Shown: piece after piece, positions 20,101 to 20,873 of the stretch
How positions within the stretch are numbered: position 1 is the stretch's first letter
Layout of the letters: every line of letters begins with the position of its first letter
DNA from: a virus
Reading direction: 5' to 3' (one strand)
Virus record (IMG/VR): IMGVR_UViG_3300000115_000207
Span: 2,272 to 23,144 of that record
DNA: 20,873 nt
Made by a program: the position numbers and the translations under genes
Notes under the pieces: generated by a model
Database searches by the model: none
What the model saw: the letters and a program-made list of their open reading frames with translations, nothing else
Told to the model about the DNA's origin: nothing

Positions 20101-20873
20101 TGGAGACGGGCTTCTTACTGATGACTCTGGATTTATCGTAGATTCTGGCTACGGCCAAATACAAGTTGGTATTAACGCCACTCCTTCTGATATAAACAAC
20201 CCTAACAACACTTTTAATGTATTTAGTAACGAATACAACCAATTGGCAAAAATTACACTGAAAAATAAAGCTCGTGGAAATACAACACTTGATATTGTTG
20301 CTACATCTGGCGGTAGAAGTGCTAGTACTACATATACAGTGGGGTCGCATGATTGGTATGTAGGACAATTGACAGCTAGCATGGCTGGTCTTGGCAACCG
20401 ATTTGTTGTCGCTTCTTACGATCTGGATAGCTCTAGATCTATTATAATGGATAGTAATGGTTACGTTGTTCTTGGAGGTACTGGTCCTCAAGCTAAACTT
20501 CATGTTAACAATACTCTTTTGGCAACCTATCCCGTAAGTATCTTTAGAGGGATGGCGGCACAAGCTGGTAATTTGACAGAGTGGCAGGCCAGCGACGGAA
20601 CAGTAGTCGCTATGGTTAAGCCTGATGGTAGTATAGCTAGTAGTGGGGATATTAGTGCTAGTGGTAATATCACCGCTAATGGTAACATTGGTATAGGAGC
20701 CTCTAATCCTACAGATAGATTAGTTGTTGCAGGCAACTTAAAAACGACCCACATCGGATATACAACGAATGCTTTCAGAGTAACACATAATTCTAATGAC
20801 ACATACTTAAGTTTATATAAAAGATCAGATCAAAGCAATGCTGCGGTTAAGATTATAACCGCAGGCGAGTCAG
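17171..20873 (+). CDS. giant tail fibre, N-terminal 1234 residues (3' end outside window)
   Basis: The frame opens at ATG 17171 (AAAAGG eight bases before it, inside the end of the glycosyltransferase gene) and stays open to the window edge. The N-terminus (SDRVKETTTTQGTGTVTLGGPLGGFQSF, then YYVIENDTQFEIGIGT, DTVLRSS) is the attachment domain found at the start of many aquatic-phage tail fibres. A long SG-rich shaft follows, with SGDISxxGNI units (about 109-160). Then come eight NSASGVAISGW-type repeats (371-631), two TPSGVxFFGxDGLxTxD junctions (about 640 and 969), three A-A-x-Q-x-A-N-L-T-E-W modules (about 291, 782, 1129) and LGxxxxxW beta modules (NNLGKLNAPWLNIYG). No lytic or chaperone domain is reached. 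It probably forms the long host-recognition fibre. With the upstream gene it may be co-transcribed. Confidence 0.88.
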   Translation, partial: MSLVISDRVKETTTTQGTGTVTLGGPLGGFQSFSSAVGSGNTTYYVIENDTQFEIGIGTCSGDSLSRDTVLRSSSGGSKISLSGVSFVFCAIPADRSMFKDADGNFVISGDISIDDLFADGNIVSKGDIHASGDISTDGNISSVDISAGSLTITELTASGNVVANDVIASGQILSSGLLTLARTNAGSFVHAIVDDNNQIITLHTDGNTSPEWKLGLKTNPSETAAPTVAYIVAKDGDIGFYANSSNHLDLDHGQGFVVTNKGDTTFVSSSATGNYAIGNTAAYPSFVVKAAVSQADNIQEWQNSSEITLANVSSDGSIQTSGSISASGGILFNDLVPNSITNKLYNDGGTLKFSGSSLGGDAKNTDVLANSASGVAISGYIDHVAGSGSDLTISSGNANLALISANTTETRAADEANAASGVSISGWADSTFLTSAPNANDVEANSASGVAISGWASHTIDATGLYVRGLTLDNTTEIRSNSASGVAISGWSAYKVDANASLISDNTINISVSGNRIETRLEADIRANSASGSLHAADILSNSASGAAISGYNAAYTDIKVAALIGGAPATLDTLNEIAAAINDDANIATTLTNSISANTTEIRANSVSGVVNAADILANSVSGVVISGIAEAASPTGTPSGVAFFGNDGLITTDTPFYYGGYGDLHIESIFSSSGIKIFSSGDIADTHSEYFKIDASTTRFNIGTFGDGDGDGPDLYIYRDGASHLELNSAGTQVIRPLIPNVDGSPNIGRSDLRFGTVYSWNLDAESHSATGTPLKVKGAAAQSANLTEWKDSSDQVLAKIDSSGVFTQILGSSGTDVSRLIFGDSERGQLSEDGYVTGVWLDYEDGSAYNNGGLIFGTWYNTSKTAKTYLQVERDFIRFEVGNGLRLTTTSTATRINGNLEPYSSLTNNLGKLNAPWLNIYGQNFHVSGILYASGDPGTNGQVLTSTADGIEWRDANTLAGLSGTPSGVSFFGGDGLLTDDSGFIVDSGYGQIQVGINATPSDINNPNNTFNVFSNEYNQLAKITLKNKARGNTTLDIVATSGGRSASTTYTVGSHDWYVGQLTASMAGLGNRFVVASYDLDSSRSIIMDSNGYVVLGGTGPQAKLHVNNTLLATYPVSIFRGMAAQAGNLTEWQASDGTVVAMVKPDGSIASSGDISASGNITANGNIGIGASNPTDRLVVAGNLKTTHIGYTTNAFRVTHNSNDTYLSLYKRSDQSNAAVKIITAGES
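18281..19063 (+). repeat. eight NSASGVAISGW-type repeats in the giant fibre
   Basis: Copies start at 18281, 18422, 18506, 18614, 18755, 18797, 18989 and 19031. Spacing is irregular (14 to 64 codons), and the unit is about 11 residues (33 bases). The pair at 18755/18797 and the pair at 18989/19031 are themselves copies of each other, 234 bases apart, showing a larger duplication (IRANSxSGxxxAADILxNSxSGxxISG). Confidence 0.8.
19078..20128 (+). repeat. duplicated fibre junction module TPSGVxFFGxDGLxTxD
   Basis: Two copies start at about 19085 and 20072, exactly 987 bases apart. Each is followed by a Gly-Tyr-Gly turn (GGYGDLHIES, DSGYGQIQVG) and then different sequence. They mark the borders of large interchangeable shaft segments. 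Confidence 0.65.

Noticed and set aside
20057-20802. Overlapping minus-strand reading frames in the giant fibre
   Set aside because: They overlap a continuous + frame with clear fibre modules; their composition looks like reversed Ser/Gly/Thr codons.
1-20873. tRNA genes, integrase or attachment sites
   Set aside because: I looked through all intergenic gaps; none exceeds about 117 bases and none shows a cloverleaf or integrase-related sequence.

Overview
The window is a contiguous piece of a tailed double-stranded DNA phage (Caudoviricetes). It is AT-rich, densely packed and coded entirely on the + strand. The evidence is a block of large terminase, portal, prohead protease/scaffold, decoration-like and HK97-type major capsid genes, followed by long fibre genes. 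The prohead protease signature (GHDEN, VSMEC, GLVAKPANPRSVI) and the fibre N-termini resemble those of marine and freshwater phages with T4-like or related heads. The host cannot be read from the sequence. No integrase, repressor, tRNA, CRISPR array or insertion sequence is visible.

Region 1 (1-2044) is a tightly coupled set of accessory genes with overlapping stops and starts: the C-terminal part of GDP-mannose 4,6-dehydratase (cut by the window edge), a small unknown protein, an HNH nuclease, an ERCC4-type nuclease and a ClpP-like serine protease. Region 2 (2053-9247) is the packaging and head module: TerL, portal, a prohead protease fused in frame to a coiled-coil scaffold, a probable decoration protein and the major capsid protein. 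The scaffold part has its own ATG behind a strong Shine-Dalgarno sequence, which suggests a nested gene like lambda C/Nu3. Region 3 (9365 to the end) is a surface and adhesion module: a small virion protein, two fibres carrying exact 17-residue NTAIG-type repeats, a cysteine-rich/threonine-rich mucin-like protein, a glycosyltransferase, and a giant fibre running off the window end.

The three longest intergenic gaps (before the portal, before the protease/scaffold, and after the capsid gene) each carry the same 12-base motif TT(C/G)GTGTATAAT. It has no obvious -35 partner and looks like a phage-specific late promoter. The last copy starts at the end of a rho-independent terminator that closes the capsid unit.

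The most interesting system is at 14246-17165. A 576-residue protein has 67 cysteines in small modules separated by Thr/Ser tracts, laid out like a mucin. The next gene, 25 bases downstream, is a GT-A glycosyltransferase whose motifs (DxH, GGE, a downstream His) match the active-site pattern of polypeptide GalNAc-transferases (GT27). With a nucleotide-sugar enzyme at the left edge, this suggests a phage-encoded virion O-glycosylation cassette. The motifs are seen directly; the enzyme-substrate pairing is inference.
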